The position numbers and the translations under genes are program-made. Shown here one piece after another: positions 34,992-44,122 of a stretch of 64,000 nt of DNA. The stretch lies in contig NZ_JAGGMN010000001.1 of NCBI RefSeq assembly GCF_017875325.1, positions 930,001-994,000 of the forward strand, given 5' to 3'. The notes beneath the pieces are model-generated. The model worked only from the letters and a program-made list of their open reading frames with translations, ran no database searches and was not told the DNA's origin. Each line of letters opens with the position of its first letter. Within the stretch, counting starts at the first letter, position 1. This DNA is from Methanofollis sp. W23. GTDB taxonomy: Archaea > Halobacteriota > Methanomicrobia > Methanomicrobiales > Methanofollaceae.

Positions 34992-37900
34992 TCACCACCA
35001 CGCTGTAATATCTCCCCGCTTCTGCCGTTCCTTCTGGTCCAGTTCCTTCCCCACCCCTTCGAACCGGATCCCGATCCTGGTCCTGCCCGACGCCGACCTC
35101 TCCTCAGTGAGAATATGGTTGACCGGGAAGAACTCCCGCACATCTGCACCGATATTATGTCCAGAGCAGATGATCTGGACATTGTTGCGCTCAAGGATCG
35201 ACCCGATCTTCTCCCAGAGATAGTGTGCCCCCGTCGACCCAAAGGGATTGTCGATGATGAGCACCTTTGCGGTCTTCATATCATACCGGTCGACGACGAT
35301 ACTCCGGATCGCAGACATGAGGGTCACCAGGAAGATGATATACATCGTATTCTCCTGGCCGTCAGAGGCCTTGACCTGGTCCCACTGTTGAGGGCGGTGA
35401 GAGCTTACATCGACCTTGCGGATCTTGACGCGGATCTGCCCCATGTCCAGCACCCGACCCACCAGCTGGTCTGGCATGAGTGCCCTCTCCACCTCTTCTG
35501 GCCCGAGTTTCTCGGTCTGGATATGATGGGTGAGGTCCTGGATGTACTGGTGCATTCTTCCTTCTGCCACCTCACCGGTGTATGCGCATGTGTCGAAGTT
35601 TATCTGCACCATCTCGTACGTCCGCCCGTCGATCTCGATCTTCGAGGCTGCCGGGAACGTCTTCAGGTACTCCAGGTATTGCATCGCCATGCCAAGGGCC
35701 TGGACAACGATCTTGGTCTGGGCCGCGAGCAGCCCGTCCATCATCCTTGTGGTCATGGCGATCTCTGAGATGATCATCTCGGCACCATCGTCCAGGCCTT
35801 GCCGGATAGCGATCGCCTCCTCAATGGTCTCCGCCACCCTGAATTTTCTCTTTATCTCCTCTATGTGCCCTGAGACAGCCGTGACCCCGGTGAGGTCGTC
35901 GATGACCTGCTCCTTTGTGGCTCCCAGTTTTTTCTTGCGTTTTGTGATCTCTGTGTGGTGTGATGCAAGTTCCTCCTGGAGGGATTTGTAGGGGACCAGG
36001 GCGCCGGCCTGGAGAGGAACTCTCCCGGCAAAGTGGTAGGTGTCATTGAGCACCTCATAGCCCCGACACTGAGTCTCCAGCTCTCTCTGTCCGTTTTCCG
36101 CCTCTGTGTATGCAGCACGGAGGGCCGTGATCTCGTCATGGGTGTGCACACGTAGATCCTGCAGCCGGTTCAGTTCGGCCTGATATGGCGAGGCGTCGAG
36201 GAGAGCCAGGTCTCTGCTATAGGGCGTGGGTGCGTGGCTGTTGAAGTCGGTCTCCGCCTTCTCCATGTCGATGGACTTGAGGCGGTGCTCCCCCTTTGCA
36301 GCCTCATGCCGTTCGGCCGCCTCCTCAAGGTATTTTTTGAGGGTCTGCACCCTCTCTTTGAGTTCCTCGATGGTCCTTGAGGGGATGGGCTCGTGCGGAT
36401 CTTCTGCTTCGATCTCGGCGAGGGGGATCTCTACCTTCTTGATATCATCAAGAGCATCTTTGGCCTGTTTTCTCCATATGGCGATCGTATCCTGAACCTG
36501 GTTGAGATCTCCGGCAACGCGCTGGAGCACCTGCTCTGCCGCCTGGTACTCGGCCCTGAGCGGGAAAATTTCCACCCCATGGAGGACCTCGACCCCGTCA
36601 CGATCATATTTCTCGTATTCTTCGCACTCCTTCTTCACCGCACGGAGGTGCCCCTCCAGTTGCCGGATTGAAGCCTCTTTCTCTTTCAGTTCAAGGGTGC
36701 CCTCGTCGATCCTGGCCCGGGTCTGTTGCTGTGCCTCCTCGCACGTTTTCTTCTGCAAAATTCCCTGCTGTAGATGAGCCGAGACCTCCTTCATCTTCTC
36801 TGAGGTTGCAAGGATCTCTGTGAGCAGGAGACGCTTTTTTTCGAACTGATCGATATCCTCATTTTTCTTTTCCAGGCGTGCCTGCAGTTCGGGGAGGGCA
36901 TGGTGGTCTTCATCGATCTTTTTTCTGAGCGTGGCATGCCGTGAGACCTGTGCATCACGTGCCTGTACATCCTCCTGGAGTGCGGCCTCTCGTTCCTCCC
37001 GGTATCCTGGAGAGAACCGGGAGGTGAATTTTGCGAGGGCTTTTCTGTCGTGTTGCAGTCCTTCCACCCTCTCCTCGGTAAGAGTGCATTCCTCCTCGAC
37101 CCTGGCGATCTCTTTTTTGAGGTGTGCCGCCGCCCGGTCGCTCTCGAGGGCATGGAAGGTGTGTTCCGGTGGCCTTGACGGGATACAGACGTCTCCAGAG
37201 GTGAGCATTCTCTTCTCCCTGAGATGGTCGAAACTGGTGAGGATGACCCGGGCGTCCTGGACACGGGCAGGGAGAAGAGATGGATCCTTGGCAATGGCCT
37301 TGTAGTCCCCGTGAAGCAGGAGGATGGCCTTTGGGAGCCAGGGGGCGTTGGCCAGGTCTTCTTTTCTTCTCTCTTCAGGGGAACTCTTCAGGTACTTGGC
37401 CCCGCTCATGGCGGTCGGATAGTGCTCACGCAGACTTTCGAGGGCGTCCAGATATTCCTGCCCCGGGACGACACCATATTTCTCTGCGGCCTTCAGGTTC
37501 CCGATCAGGGAGGCATGATTTGACTTCAGGTCTGCGAGTGATTCCTGCAGCTGAACGACCTGCCCGTCGAGGTGAGTGATGCAGGGCTCGACCTCGCCCA
37601 TCTCATAGAGGCCGGCGATCTGGAGGGCTTCCTGTTCCATGTCAGTATAGGTCTCCAGGTCAACCTTCACCCGGGCGATCGCTCCCTCAAGAACTGTGAT
37701 CTGACCGTTCAACCCTTCTACCAGACCTTCGTTCCTGTGGAGCCGCTCTTTTCTCTCCTCGATCGCTGCAAAGAGATCAGCACACGCCGCACGCTCACGC
37801 TCGATCCGTCTCCCGGTGGCCTCGATGAGGCCAGGGACATGTACCGAGAGACCTGCGTCGACCCTGGGACACCCCTCATGGCGCTGGCGAAGGTCTGCCT

Positions 37901-39383
37901 CCCGCTCTTCGAGGTCGGTGACCTGCTGCCTGCGATCGGCAATGTCCTGTTCATATCCCTGTACCCGCTCCATGACGCGGCCAAGGTTCTGCGCAAGGAT
38001 TTTGTTTTTCTCTTTGAGGACGGCCGCCTCCTCTTCTTTCCTCTGCAGCCGTTCGACGACCTTCTGTTTTTCCTCTGCAGCATGGACATAGAGCGTCTTT
38101 CCAAGGAGACGGACCCTGGAAAAGATTTCCTCGTGGTCGCGTGCGGTGTTCTCGATGATCTTTTCGTTCCTTTGGATCTCTTCCAGGGCCTTCCTGTACC
38201 CGAGATATTTATTCACCGCCCATGAAAAGTCCACCTTCTTTTCCTGTTCTTTCACCGCCTCAGCACGTCGTGCCCTCTCCTCCTCAGCCCGCTTCTCGGC
38301 CTTCCTGAGGAGGTTGACCTCAACATTCAGGATGATGAGCCCGTTCCTCTCGATCTCGGTGTCCGTGGCCTGGAGTGCCGCCTCTTTTTCCGTGCACTTC
38401 TCCTTGAGTCCACAGATCTCCTCCTCCTTATGGACAAGGGCATCCTGGTGTGCAGCATACTGCGATGCGGCCGTCTGTTTCGAAGCCTCGAAGGCCTGGA
38501 ACGAATCGATCAACTCCTGGTTTGTCTCCTGCAGCGTGGTGACCCCGGCATGGAGGCGTTCAAAGTCGTGTAGTTGACTCTGCTTCTCCTGCAACTCTTT
38601 GAGCTGGTTCTGGGACTGGCAGAGTGCGTCGGCAAGCGCTTTCGTGCTCGACTCGTCTTTCTTCTCCCCGGTGATAAGAGCCTGCCTGTCCTGGAGGCAC
38701 CGGTCGACCGTCTGGATCAGGAGTTTTTCCACCAGTGACCGTGAGGTCTTGAACTCCCTGAAATATGATTTCAGGAAGTTTTCCTGCCTGTTGATCTCTT
38801 TGATAAATCTCCATTCAGATTCCAGGAGGCAGTATCTCTTGAGCCGTTCAAGATACTCTCTCCTGTTCCTGGCGATCCAGATGTCATGGTCTTTCTTCTC
38901 CTTGAGCATCTTCCTGGTGTCGGCATAGTCCCTGACCACAAACTCGCCTTTCTCTCTCCAGCAGAGGGGGATTTTTTCGAGGTCGAGATCGTTTGGCCCG
39001 TTATAGAGGTGGAGATATGAAAAATATTTGATCCCGTCGTCATTTCCCTCTTCGTCCGGGTCAGACTGCCGTTTCGCACAAAAACCGGTCAGAAGATATT
39101 TCTCATCTGCAATCTCCTTTTCCAGTTCCCACTCGGCAAGGATATGGGTGGTGCGGTTCGGGTCCCCGCCGCGGAACATGTCCTTGAACGGATGGTTTGG
39201 GTCGAGCGAGGCATTGGGGAGGACACACTGGAGCATGAGCATCAGCAGGACCGATTTTCCGCCACCGTTTCTCAGTTCGTAGGTGGCGTTCCTGCCAAAG
39301 AAGGGCATCCGAAAATCTTCGAATATGCTCTTCCCGTCGTCGAACTGGGCATTGATGATCCGTACCTGGCGGAGTTTAGGCAT
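34992..39383 (-). CDS. jetC: Wadjet JetC, SMC/MukB-like ATPase
   Basis: This 1463-residue SMC-like protein has Walker A NGGGKSVLL (about 39-47) in the N-terminal head and two long coiled-coil arms with a hinge region between (coiled coil roughly 220-470 and 800-1250). The C-terminal head carries Walker B KVLIIDNPFGSTGAHYLWEK (near 1370-1390). In Wadjet it is the motor that extrudes plasmid DNA for cleavage. ATG 39383 is chosen because it overlaps the jetB stop by 8 bp; an upstream in-frame ATG at 39407 adds 8 residues. It is the last gene of the operon. Head sequences resemble the type III-like branch by my reading; subtype is inference. Confidence 0.85.
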   Translation of the reverse strand: MPKLRQVRIINAQFDDGKSIFEDFRMPFFGRNATYELRNGGGKSVLLMLMLQCVLPNASLDPNHPFKDMFRGGDPNRTTHILAEWELEKEIADEKYLLTGFCAKRQSDPDEEGNDDGIKYFSYLHLYNGPNDLDLEKIPLCWREKGEFVVRDYADTRKMLKEKKDHDIWIARNRREYLERLKRYCLLESEWRFIKEINRQENFLKSYFREFKTSRSLVEKLLIQTVDRCLQDRQALITGEKKDESSTKALADALCQSQNQLKELQEKQSQLHDFERLHAGVTTLQETNQELIDSFQAFEASKQTAASQYAAHQDALVHKEEEICGLKEKCTEKEAALQATDTEIERNGLIILNVEVNLLRKAEKRAEEERARRAEAVKEQEKKVDFSWAVNKYLGYRKALEEIQRNEKIIENTARDHEEIFSRVRLLGKTLYVHAAEEKQKVVERLQRKEEEAAVLKEKNKILAQNLGRVMERVQGYEQDIADRRQQVTDLEEREADLRQRHEGCPRVDAGLSVHVPGLIEATGRRIERERAACADLFAAIEERKERLHRNEGLVEGLNGQITVLEGAIARVKVDLETYTDMEQEALQIAGLYEMGEVEPCITHLDGQVVQLQESLADLKSNHASLIGNLKAAEKYGVVPGQEYLDALESLREHYPTAMSGAKYLKSSPEERRKEDLANAPWLPKAILLLHGDYKAIAKDPSLLPARVQDARVILTSFDHLREKRMLTSGDVCIPSRPPEHTFHALESDRAAAHLKKEIARVEEECTLTEERVEGLQHDRKALAKFTSRFSPGYREEREAALQEDVQARDAQVSRHATLRKKIDEDHHALPELQARLEKKNEDIDQFEKKRLLLTEILATSEKMKEVSAHLQQGILQKKTCEEAQQQTRARIDEGTLELKEKEASIRQLEGHLRAVKKECEEYEKYDRDGVEVLHGVEIFPLRAEYQAAEQVLQRVAGDLNQVQDTIAIWRKQAKDALDDIKKVEIPLAEIEAEDPHEPIPSRTIEELKERVQTLKKYLEEAAERHEAAKGEHRLKSIDMEKAETDFNSHAPTPYSRDLALLDASPYQAELNRLQDLRVHTHDEITALRAAYTEAENGQRELETQCRGYEVLNDTYHFAGRVPLQAGALVPYKSLQEELASHHTEITKRKKKLGATKEQVIDDLTGVTAVSGHIEEIKRKFRVAETIEEAIAIRQGLDDGAEMIISEIAMTTRMMDGLLAAQTKIVVQALGMAMQYLEYLKTFPAASKIEIDGRTYEMVQINFDTCAYTGEVAEGRMHQYIQDLTHHIQTEKLGPEEVERALMPDQLVGRVLDMGQIRVKIRKVDVSSHRPQQWDQVKASDGQENTMYIIFLVTLMSAIRSIVVDRYDMKTAKVLIIDNPFGSTGAHYLWEKIGSILERNNVQIICSGHNIGADVREFFPVNHILTEERSASGRTRIGIRFEGVGKELDQKERQKRGDITAWW

Positions 39384-40125
39384 CGTCTCCCTCCCCGACC
39401 TCGCCAAGCCCCTCGATAAATGTCCTCAGGTCGGTCTGGACCTCCTCGTTGCTGTAGATCTCGGCGATGATCGCCTTGCACCGTGGGGTGAGGTAGACGG
39501 CGTCGTCGTGTTCCCTGACAAGCTGGTTCTTCTCCATGAACATGATGGTGCTGTTTACCAGGGCGTGCTTCGAGCCCGAGCCCCGCTGTTTGATCTTGTC
39601 GCTCTCGTCTGTTCTGAATTCAGACGGGGGAAGTCTGTCCCAGAGGTCGGCGATCACCTTGAAGTTAAACTGGTAGTCTTCGCTGGTTTTCTCCAGGTAT
39701 TCGAGCGCTTCCATTGCCTTCATCTTCTTCTCCACCACCTCGATGAGATGCTTTTTCGGCACCTTCTCCAGATAAGGCTCGTGGGCGGAGTCCTGGTAGA
39801 ACTCGGTGATGAGGACATGCATGATAAAAAAGACCGTGTACATCTCGGGGTTGTTGAACCCGCTCCCGAGAGCCTGTTTGATCTCGGTGTTTGAGAGGCC
39901 AAAGACCGGGTTATGTATCCCGGGACTGAGATAGAGGGCGTCGTGATGTCTGCACAGGACCAGTCGCTGTCCCTTTGCGCAGAAGGCCAGCGCCTCCCTC
40001 ACCTCGGCCTCCTGCTCGTACCGCAAAAATTCCCCTGGATGGTCGGAGCGTGTGAGCGACCCGTTCTCCAGGATGCAGTAGAAAATCTCCAGGGCGACCC
40101 CGAGGTTCTTTTCGTCAAACTTCAT
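39376..40125 (-). CDS. jetB: Wadjet JetB (MukE/ScpB-like kite subunit)
   Basis: This 249-residue protein is all-helical with winged-helix-like segments (MKFDEKNLGVALEIFYCILE, then EAEVREALAFCAKGQRLVLC) as in DUF6063-type JetB. It starts at ATG 40125, which lies inside the last codons of jetA (11-bp overlap), and ends 8 bp inside jetC, so translation of all four genes is coupled. The protein would bridge JetC and JetA. An upstream start at 40149 adds 8 residues that only read the jetA end in another frame. The length and place match the family. Confidence 0.78.
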   Translation of the reverse strand: MKFDEKNLGVALEIFYCILENGSLTRSDHPGEFLRYEQEAEVREALAFCAKGQRLVLCRHHDALYLSPGIHNPVFGLSNTEIKQALGSGFNNPEMYTVFFIMHVLITEFYQDSAHEPYLEKVPKKHLIEVVEKKMKAMEALEYLEKTSEDYQFNFKVIADLWDRLPPSEFRTDESDKIKQRGSGSKHALVNSTIMFMEKNQLVREHDDAVYLTPRCKAIIAEIYSNEEVQTDLRTFIEGLGEVGEGDDA

Positions 40126-41659
40126 TCTCTTGTTCTCCCATAAAGTCAAGATGAGAGACGTACACGTCTCTTTCGTCGGTGAGCCGCACCCTGACGTCGG
40201 GTCTGGACCGGACTCTGATCACGTCGATGGCCGCCTGCTTCTCGGCCGCGGCCGAGACCAGAACCTTCTCGATGGGGCTCAGTCGGTCTTCTGGTGCGTG
40301 GAGGTCGAAGACGGTCTCGTAGGCTTCTTTCTCTTCCTGCCGTACGCCCCGATTCAGTTCGATCAGGAAGGGGATGAGGTCGATGTGGTCCATTCCTTCG
40401 TCGCCGTACTGTTCCAGGATCAGGTCCAGGAACGCGGGCAGGTCGAGGGTTCCGCCGGCGGCCTCGAGCCCCTCCACCAGGACCGACGCATAGAGGGTGA
40501 AGGCCGTGCTCTGCCGTTCATGCACGATCTTGTCAGGGGACTTCGTGTCGCCCCAGTCTTCCTCTGCCACCCGCGTCTCTGTGGTCCCGGTCTTTTTCCC
40601 GATGATACTCTGGGGCTCAAAGAGCCTGTAGAGGCTGAAGGTTTTCCTTGCGTTTGGGAGGAGGAGGGGGAGCATCTCCACCACGTGCACGTCGTTTGGA
40701 AGGTTGGCCTGGACGTGGCTTTCAAGCATCTGTTGGAACTTGTAGCGGCGGTCAAAGAGCGAGTGCAACCTGATCTGTGTGATCCGTTTATATTCGGCAG
40801 GGATCCCGGTGTAGTCTTTGAGGAGGGTGTTGTGGAGTTTGTAGCCGTAGTCCAGTTCGTCTGCGAGTTTTTTGATGACGATGAAGTCCTCTTCTTCCCC
40901 AAATGACGCCGCATGATCGGTGACCTGCGTGGCATCGTCTGAGAGTTCCTGGAGGGTTGCCCTGACCTGCCTGAAGAGTTCATCTTCCTGTTCAAGCTGG
41001 GAGATGACGTCCCTGGTGTAGTCAGTGAATTTTTTCACGACGTCGGGGTCGCCGAAGATCATGCTGTCGAGCAATGCCTGTTTTTTCCCTTTTTTCCGGT
41101 GGACCTCGAGGTTGAGGTCACGCACCGTCTCAAGGGCGTTTCTGAATGCACCGCTCTCGATCTGCTTTTTAAAGAGGATGAGGGTGACCGTGACCCTGGA
41201 CTCTTCAGGGAGTTCTTTGATGGCGATCATGAACTCAAGCCCGGCGTCGGTGATCTCATATGCCCCTTCGTTCACGTCGTACCTCACATAGTGGACATAA
41301 CGGTCGACCTGCTGCTGTCTCACCGGGTCAAGGTACTGAAAGTCGTAGAGTTCTCCTCCAGGGGTGGTCTCAAGGATTCCGAGTACCGTCCGCGTCACTG
41401 CCCGGTCGTCAAATTTCCGCCTGGGGTACATCTCCTCCATCATCCCCATGACATATCCCTGGATCTCTTCGGGCGGTACCATGCGTCCCTGGAGCCGGCC
41501 CTTCTCGATGAGAAATGTCAGCACACCCAGGCCGAGGTAGAGGGCGTCATAGTCCAGGTTCCTGACCGAAGGCGAGGTAAAGGCCTTAAAGAATGGATAG
41601 AAGCACACCAGGTGCTCCATCCGTTCGTTGATCTCTTTACAATGTCTTTGATAGTCCAC
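40115..41659 (-). CDS. jetA: Wadjet JetA (MukF-like kleisin)
   Basis: This 514-residue protein has an N-terminal winged-helix region (PFFKAFTSPSVRNLDYDALY, LGVLTFLIEKGRL), a helical middle (EEDFIVIKKLADELDYGYKL) and a C-terminal domain (IDVIRVRSRPDVRVRLTDER). This fits DUF5716-type JetA, the kleisin that links the two JetC heads. It overlaps jetD upstream by 23 bp and jetB downstream by 11 bp. A second Met at position 14 is a possible start, but ATG 41659 gives the better N-terminal helix. Confidence 0.8.
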   Translation of the reverse strand: MDYQRHCKEINERMEHLVCFYPFFKAFTSPSVRNLDYDALYLGLGVLTFLIEKGRLQGRMVPPEEIQGYVMGMMEEMYPRRKFDDRAVTRTVLGILETTPGGELYDFQYLDPVRQQQVDRYVHYVRYDVNEGAYEITDAGLEFMIAIKELPEESRVTVTLILFKKQIESGAFRNALETVRDLNLEVHRKKGKKQALLDSMIFGDPDVVKKFTDYTRDVISQLEQEDELFRQVRATLQELSDDATQVTDHAASFGEEEDFIVIKKLADELDYGYKLHNTLLKDYTGIPAEYKRITQIRLHSLFDRRYKFQQMLESHVQANLPNDVHVVEMLPLLLPNARKTFSLYRLFEPQSIIGKKTGTTETRVAEEDWGDTKSPDKIVHERQSTAFTLYASVLVEGLEAAGGTLDLPAFLDLILEQYGDEGMDHIDLIPFLIELNRGVRQEEKEAYETVFDLHAPEDRLSPIEKVLVSAAAEKQAAIDVIRVRSRPDVRVRLTDERDVYVSHLDFMGEQENEV

Positions 41660-42731
41660 AGGCCTTCATCCTCCTGAGGTCGACGGCGGTGAGAACCTCC
41701 TGCGGGAGATATCTCTCCTCTGTGATGATCCACTCGATCGCCGCCCTGCTCTCGTCGTCGAAGGCGTCGATGAAGGGGGAGAGTGAAATCTGACCTCTCT
41801 TCTGGTCGTTCCTGAGAGGGCGTGCATTCCGGTATCCCGCCTTCTTCAGGACGGCGGTGTAGAGGGAGGTGGCTGGCCTGATGCCATAGTTGGGGTAGCG
41901 TGCCTGCAACCGGTTGAAGATGGCGATGCCCTCCCTGTCGATGTCTCCAAAATAGACGTACCTGTCGTCCAGGGTTCCGCCCACGGTCTCGATGTACTCG
42001 AATTTTTTCTGGATCGCGTTCCCCTCGCCGTAGATGACCAGGTTGATCCCGTCGACCTCGCCAGCGGTCACCGCCTGCTGCATGGTCCAGAAGGTGTCCT
42101 TGTTCTCGACGATCAGGACCGTCCTCTCTGTCGTCCCTTCCAGCGCGCCGAAGTCCTTCTCAAAATAGAAGAATGGTTCATACACCTTCTTCGCCCTGAT
42201 GTCTCCAAGCGTCAGACCGAGGTTCCTGAGCACCGCCTCGCCGTCGACCGCGGCGTGCCGGGGTGCATCGATCGCCTTCTCGTCGCCGAAGATCTCGTAG
42301 GAGCGTTCGTTGACGGTCAGCACCTCGTCGTCGTCATCTTCGATCATGTCCCTGATCCTGAGGATGGCGTCCCGATCCCTGCGGTAGTCGTCTGCGTGGT
42401 GTGCGTAGTAATCGATGGAGATCGGGGTGGGGAGGGAGAAGAGTTCGCTTCGGTGCTCTGCGGAGAGGGGTGCCTCCTCTTCGGTGAGCAGGTCCCGGCG
42501 GAGGGTATATTTTGCCGGCAGCCCTCCGTACTCGATGAGCGGCCGTGCGCTCTTGAGCGGGACCAGCACGCCGGCTTTGATGAGGTTTTGGACCGTGCGT
42601 ATGAACTGCTTCTGCTGTTCGGTGTCGGTGAAGAGGTGGATCCCTGCGTCTTTGAGGAGGATGTCCATGTCGTGGAGGGCGATTCGTTTGTTTTTATGGT
42701 GGAGGAGGAGCGTCCGGATCTGGTCGTGCAT
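41637..42731 (-). CDS. jetD: Wadjet JetD, Toprim nuclease subunit
   Basis: This 364-residue protein has an N-terminal winged-helix DNA-binding part (MHDQIRTLLLHHKNKRIALH) and a C-terminal topoisomerase VI-like Toprim domain. The acidic residues appear in TVLIVENKDTFWTM (near 205-215) and YVYFGDIDREGIAIFNRLQ (near 257-275), the Glu and Asp-x-Asp of the Toprim fold. In Wadjet it cuts looped plasmid DNA. ATG 42731 is chosen; the frame is open to 42872, but those 47 residues have no domain character. It is the first gene of the operon, giving the order D-A-B-C. Confidence 0.83.
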   Translation of the reverse strand: MHDQIRTLLLHHKNKRIALHDMDILLKDAGIHLFTDTEQQKQFIRTVQNLIKAGVLVPLKSARPLIEYGGLPAKYTLRRDLLTEEEAPLSAEHRSELFSLPTPISIDYYAHHADDYRRDRDAILRIRDMIEDDDDEVLTVNERSYEIFGDEKAIDAPRHAAVDGEAVLRNLGLTLGDIRAKKVYEPFFYFEKDFGALEGTTERTVLIVENKDTFWTMQQAVTAGEVDGINLVIYGEGNAIQKKFEYIETVGGTLDDRYVYFGDIDREGIAIFNRLQARYPNYGIRPATSLYTAVLKKAGYRNARPLRNDQKRGQISLSPFIDAFDDESRAAIEWIITEERYLPQEVLTAVDLRRMKACGLSKTL

Positions 42732-42894
42732 GCGATCATCTGGTTCTATCTGTTTTGCTTCTGATAAGGGGTTCGATCTGGGGTGGGGAAGTGATTTTGC
42801 TGGAGAGAGGGTTCTGGGATTCCTTGATGTAGAGTGCAGGTATGAGACCGTGCCTTGTCCACCTTCCCACATCGGTCACACTGGGTGTTCTATC

Positions 42895-42911
42895 GAAGAT
42901 CAAAGATCTTC
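42895..42911. repeat. 17-bp dyad, copy 1 of 2
   Basis: GAAGATC, AAA, GATCTTC: a 7-bp stem with a 3-base loop. The exact reverse complement of this 17-mer, which is the same hairpin in the other orientation, lies at 20039-20055. Confidence 0.5.
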
Positions 42912-43623
42912 TCAATCTCGCTGATGCTCGCATCCCCAGGTAGCCCTGGGTCCATGATGAGGCTGGGGGTGGCATAGACGATCATGAAGAGAGGGTGCTG
43001 TCCTTGATTTATTGTGAGATCAAGGTGGAGTGCGAGAGATGTGAGCTTGAGAAGACTCGCAGGACTTCGAGGGATCTTGGAGTGCGAGCGTGAATGAGTT
43101 TGAGTAAATTTCCAATTATTGGATGATACGTCTCCCGCGACAGAGAATCATCCAGAGGCTCTCTATATAGTGGAAAAATCTCTAAGAAATCTGTATGGTC
43201 GGGATCCACATCGTTGAGAAATAAAAATCGTTGGTATGAGATAGGGGGATGAGACGCTGGTGATCTCCGTCGATCTCGATCGCGTTGACTGGGCAAGGTG
43301 ATTTTGTGCTAGAATTCAAGGAAGTCATGATCAAGTATGGATATCGATCCGTGGCACCTGGCTATGTAGTTGATAATCTACATGCTGGCCAGATATATGG
43401 CCAGTTCAAGATCCACGAATTTTAATCAGACCAGAATGAATGAGACTCATATTATACACTCAGATATGGGTCAAATCAAAATTGGATCTTAATGGCATAC
43501 TTAATCTTTCTGGCACGGATGTCAACCAATATTTCAATTTTTCTGTATTTTTCAATTTATTAATGAATTAAGGCCTATTTATCAAATATATGGGAAATTA
43601 ATTCGTCGATAAACCACAAAATA

Positions 43624-43632
43624 ATTATATTA
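43624..43632 (+). promoter_or_regulatory. TATA box of the BREX operon
   Basis: TTATATTAT is centred about 24 bp upstream of ATG 43652 in an otherwise AT-rich tract, so the transcript is likely leaderless. Other TATA-like tracts lie further upstream, so the choice is provisional. Confidence 0.45.
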
Positions 43633-43651
43633 TGTATTATACTCTATATTG

Positions 43652-44122
43652 ATGCCTTCAAGGCGTTTGTTTACTTTCAACGGAAAAAATAACGGTTTAA
43701 TCATTGTATATGGCAAATATGGAAGTGGTAAAACGACTTTATTCCAAAAATGGACAGAGCAACATGGTATACCCTATCTCAATATCAACTCCCTGATCAG
43801 CGAACAGACAATTGGATCCCCCTCTGGAGATCGACCGGAGGCGGTCCAACGCGAATTTCGAGATACTATCGATGGCGCAGAGGGAGACGTGGCCCTCTGT
43901 GACAATCTCGAACTTCTGTTCGCCGCCGACCTCTCCCTCGATCCTCTCCGTCTTCTCAAACAGGCGGCTCGCACGAAGACGGTCGTTGCAGCGTGGGATG
44001 GGTCCTGGGATGGTTCAAATCTATCTTATGCCGTGCCAGGCCATGATGAATATCGGGTATATTCCCCCGCCGACCTCCGTGGCGTGACTATCTATTCAGT
44101 GAACGAGGCGAGTGCTCTATGA
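43652..44122 (+). CDS. brxF: BREX type 3 P-loop protein BrxF
   Basis: This 156-residue P-loop protein has Walker A GKYGSGKTTLF (residues 21-31) and a Walker B-like VALCDNLELLF (about 80-90). A TTG one codon upstream is open, but ATG 43652 is the natural start. Its small size, its place as the first gene before BrxC, and the ATGA overlap with brxC match BrxF, the marker of type 3 BREX. It probably works with the large BrxC ATPase. There is almost no 5' leader. Confidence 0.85.
   Translation: MPSRRLFTFNGKNNGLIIVYGKYGSGKTTLFQKWTEQHGIPYLNINSLISEQTIGSPSGDRPEAVQREFRDTIDGAEGDVALCDNLELLFAADLSLDPLRLLKQAARTKTVVAAWDGSWDGSNLSYAVPGHDEYRVYSPADLRGVTIYSVNEASAL

Larger units (their letters stand above)
42732..43651. 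other. divergent intergenic region between Wadjet and BREX operons
   Basis: This 0.9-kb stretch is GC-moderate near Wadjet and very AT-rich from about 43350 towards BREX. It contains GAAGATC-AAA-GATCTTC (42895-42911), a 17-bp dyad that also occurs at 20039-20055. It also holds a short open frame at 42890-42985 (minus, 31 residues, MIVYATPSLIMDPGLPGDAS then ISEIEKIFDLR) that could be a gene remnant, and TCATCCAGAGGCTCTCT (about 43149), which resembles the opening of the dispersed hairpin element. No full gene is recognised; the open frame at 43009-43296 (minus) looks like chance. Promoters for both operons must be here. Confidence 0.5.

Noticed and set aside
43009-43296. Minus-strand 95-codon frame between Wadjet and BREX
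   Set aside because: No recognisable motif, no ribosome site and nothing similar elsewhere in the window.
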